DNA of 52,012 nt from Lachnospiraceae bacterium. Lineage in GTDB: Bacteria; Bacillota; Clostridia; Lachnospirales; Lachnospiraceae. The DNA lies in the NCBI GenBank assembly GCA_024690725.1, contig JAILOQ010000015.1:1-52012 (forward strand), given 5' to 3'. Shown here one piece after another: positions 50,199 to 52,012 of this stretch (its first letter is position 1; the number at the start of each line of letters is the position of its first letter). The position numbers and the translations under genes were made by a program. The notes under the pieces were generated by a model that did not search any database, had not been told where the DNA came from, and worked only from the letters and a program-made list of their open reading frames with translations.

Positions 50199-50918
50199 AT
50201 GGCAGAGTATCAGGTACTTGTTTGCGATGATGAAAAAGATATCGTGCATGCGATCGAATTGTTTTTACGATCCGAGGGATATGACGTAAAAACGGCAGCG
50301 AACGGAAAGGAAGCATTGGAGATCCTGGAAAAGGAGACGATCCATCTCGTACTTTTGGATGTGATGATGCCGGTCATGGACGGTGTGACGACGTTGGAAA
50401 AGATCAGAGCGAAGGAGAATGTACCCATCATCATGCTGACCGCAAAGAGTGAGGATGCCGATAAGATCTTAGGTCTCAATCTCGGTGCGGATGATTATGT
50501 GACGAAGCCGTTTAATCCCGTGGAACTGATGGCACGCGTACGTTCGCAGCTGCGCAGATACATGAAGCTGGGCGGCGGTGAATCCAATCAAAACGACGAA
50601 CATGAATTGCGCTGCGGATCGATCTGTCTCGACGATAGGGCAAAGGAAGTGAGCGTGGATGGCGAGAGCATTCGTCTGACGCGTACGGAATACGACATTT
50701 TAAAGCTTTTAATGGAGAATCCCGGCAAGGTCTATACGCCCAAGCAGATCTACGAGGCCGTATGGCAGGATACCATGTTCGGAAACGAGAGTACGGTTGC
50801 GGTTCATATCAGACATTTGCGTGAAAAGATCGAGATCGATCCGTCCAATCCGCGGTATCTGAAAATGATATGGGGAAGAGGATACTTTTTGGAGCCGGCG
50901 GGCGGAAAGAAGATCTGA
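50199..50918 (+). CDS. OmpR/VanR-family response regulator
   Basis: A 239-residue regulator. The receiver domain (1-118) has Asp10/Asp11, phosphoacceptor Asp54 in 'VLLDVMMPVMDG' and Lys in 'DDYVTKPF'. The DNA-binding winged helix (about 135-235) has 'LTRTEYDILKLLMENPGKVYTPKQIYEAVWQD' and the final 'MIWGRGYFLEP' hairpin. It closely resembles VanR/PhoP-type regulators of Firmicutes. Site GGAGGGAG precedes ATG 50199. The partner kinase follows at 50945. Confidence 0.95.
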   Translation: MAEYQVLVCDDEKDIVHAIELFLRSEGYDVKTAANGKEALEILEKETIHLVLLDVMMPVMDGVTTLEKIRAKENVPIIMLTAKSEDADKILGLNLGADDYVTKPFNPVELMARVRSQLRRYMKLGGGESNQNDEHELRCGSICLDDRAKEVSVDGESIRLTRTEYDILKLLMENPGKVYTPKQIYEAVWQDTMFGNESTVAVHIRHLREKIEIDPSNPRYLKMIWGRGYFLEPAGGKKI

Positions 50919-50944
50919 GGAGCCGGGAATGAAAGGGTGAAATT

Positions 50945-52012
50945 ATGGAAGATACAATGGAAAACGTAGATACGGTTCATGCAGGACCGGAGGAAAGCGG
51001 CAAAACAAAAAAAGAAAAGAAGCCGCACGGCGTCATTTTTTGGGGTTTTTTGTTTCTGATCTGTGTAATCGTGGCAACGATCGCGAGCTCAGGCACGGCT
51101 GCATTGTTCGAGCTTGGAATGTACGAAAGCAAGGACGCATTTCGAAGGAACGTTAATGAATATCTGATGGACGGATATGCGGTTCAGGCGCTTTCGGACC
51201 ACAAAGGTGATTTTCAGTTTGAAGAGTTTGAAAACAGCAATTTTCAATACGCCGTTTTGGAAAGCGATGATATCGAAAACGAAGATCTGACGGATAAGGA
51301 TACATATCTGGTCTGCTCTCTTGACGAAGAAGACTTAAAGCATGCGCGACATCTTTATTGTTACAGTGCGACCGTCAGTGATGATACGCAGTTTTCATAC
51401 AGCACGGAAAGTCTGTTTGACTCCTATGGTTATGTGTCAACAAATCGGAATCCGGATGTGAGCGTAAAAAAAGATGAGACGAAAAACTATTATCTTTATG
51501 CTACGGTGAGATCTCCGCTTGACGAAACGCAGGACGATCTGTTTACGAGAAGCAAGCCTTATGTGGATCTTGCGTGCAAACTGTGTCTTCTGCCGGTACT
51601 CCTCGCTATGATCGGTTGGATCGCAACTTGTGTGTGCTTTGTGTTCGGATTTTTAGCCTTTGTACGGCTGATAAAACGGATTTGGAAGTTTGTGTCCGAA
51701 CAGTGCCGTGACAATGTTCCGTTATTATGGAGATTGATCGCCGTATTTGCCGTATGTGCATTGGTATCGTTCTTTTTCACGGTAGTAGCGATCAATTTGC
51801 CGCCATTGGTATTTTGTGTATGGCTTTTGCATATCGGTGTAGTCGGCTGTCTGTTCGTTTTCGCTGCCTTACAATTGAATCGGATCAAAAAAGGGGCCGA
51901 TCGATTGGTGGAAGGAACGTTTGATACCCCCGTAAATACGAAAGGGATGTTCTTTGATTTTAAGTCGATCGCAGAGAGCATCAATAAGGCTTCCGATGGG
52001 ATGGAAGCGGCA
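50945..52012 (+). CDS. Sensor histidine kinase, N-terminal part (3' truncated by window)
   Basis: The frame from ATG 50945 is open to the end of the window, 356 codons without a stop. A cytosolic Lys-rich start is followed by a transmembrane helix (about 33-55), an extracellular domain (about 60-210), and further hydrophobic segments (about 218-245, 264-286 and 288-308). A HAMP-like linker ('KKGADRLVEGTFDTPVN') follows, just before the expected H-box, which lies outside the window. Gene order with the VanR-type regulator makes it the cognate kinase. It starts 26 bp after the regulator. Confidence 0.88.
   Translation, partial: MEDTMENVDTVHAGPEESGKTKKEKKPHGVIFWGFLFLICVIVATIASSGTAALFELGMYESKDAFRRNVNEYLMDGYAVQALSDHKGDFQFEEFENSNFQYAVLESDDIENEDLTDKDTYLVCSLDEEDLKHARHLYCYSATVSDDTQFSYSTESLFDSYGYVSTNRNPDVSVKKDETKNYYLYATVRSPLDETQDDLFTRSKPYVDLACKLCLLPVLLAMIGWIATCVCFVFGFLAFVRLIKRIWKFVSEQCRDNVPLLWRLIAVFAVCALVSFFFTVVAINLPPLVFCVWLLHIGVVGCLFVFAALQLNRIKKGADRLVEGTFDTPVNTKGMFFDFKSIAESINKASDGMEAA

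Overview
The window comes from a low-to-mid-GC Gram-positive bacterium. Strong AGGAGG-type ribosome binding sites, ATG/GTG starts, extended -10 promoters and a VanRS/LytS/RsbVW-like regulator set suggest class Clostridia, probably Lachnospiraceae-like. The taxon is inferred from style, not from a marker gene. Nearly all genes are on the + strand. There is no tRNA, rRNA, CRISPR array, transposase, integrase, terminase or capsid gene, so this looks like a resident chromosomal contractile injection system (CIS) rather than a prophage.

Region 1 (1-2221) is the 3' part of a large coiled-coil protein. Region 2 (about 2235-22364) is a near-complete CIS structural operon: Pvc16/DUF4255 cap protein, a beta-rich accessory protein, PAAR-like DUF4280 tip, sheath, tube, a terminator-like hairpin and structured leader, a tail-assembly-chaperone-like gene whose DUF6760-like continuation lies in the -1 frame, a second tube-like protein with a long repeat tail, an 819-residue helical protein (candidate ruler), two Pvc7-like hub adaptors, a spike split into gpD-like and gp5-like genes, gp25, two baseplate-J proteins and a P2 gpI-like tail protein. 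No tail-fibre gene and no T6SS membrane-complex gene was recognised.

Region 3 (22420-24816) holds a first partner-switching module (STAS, then a lone ABC ATPase, then an RsbW-like kinase), and a convergent membrane-anchored ATPase of histidine-kinase type that seems to lack an H-box. Region 4 (24929-30729) is an operon with two large double-AAA+ proteins (degenerate first module, intact second) and a GNAT protein. Region 5 (30734-44020) carries three large soluble proteins of unknown function (949, 1801 and 536 residues), a SARP-like response regulator and a third AAA+ paralogue. The 1801-residue protein has four copies of a helical domain that recurs in the 536-residue one. These large proteins are candidate cargo or cargo adaptors.

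Region 6 (44046-48208) encodes two related lipoproteins flanking a LytS-type histidine kinase, a second STAS/RsbW pair, a degenerate kinase-like protein and an HD-domain protein. Region 7 (48228-end) has a GNAT protein, a MATE exporter and a VanRS-type two-component system whose kinase runs off the window.

Proposed working model (inference): the structural operon and the 949-residue protein gene share an unusual promoter element and may be switched on together. AAA+ ATPases assemble or load the particle. Two partner-switching modules plus several sensor kinases connect assembly or firing to envelope state. The most notable sequence-level observations are a likely programmed -1 frameshift in the tail chaperone gene, the shared promoter element, a dimeric repeat tail on a tube-like protein, and the multi-copy helical domain shared by the putative cargo proteins.
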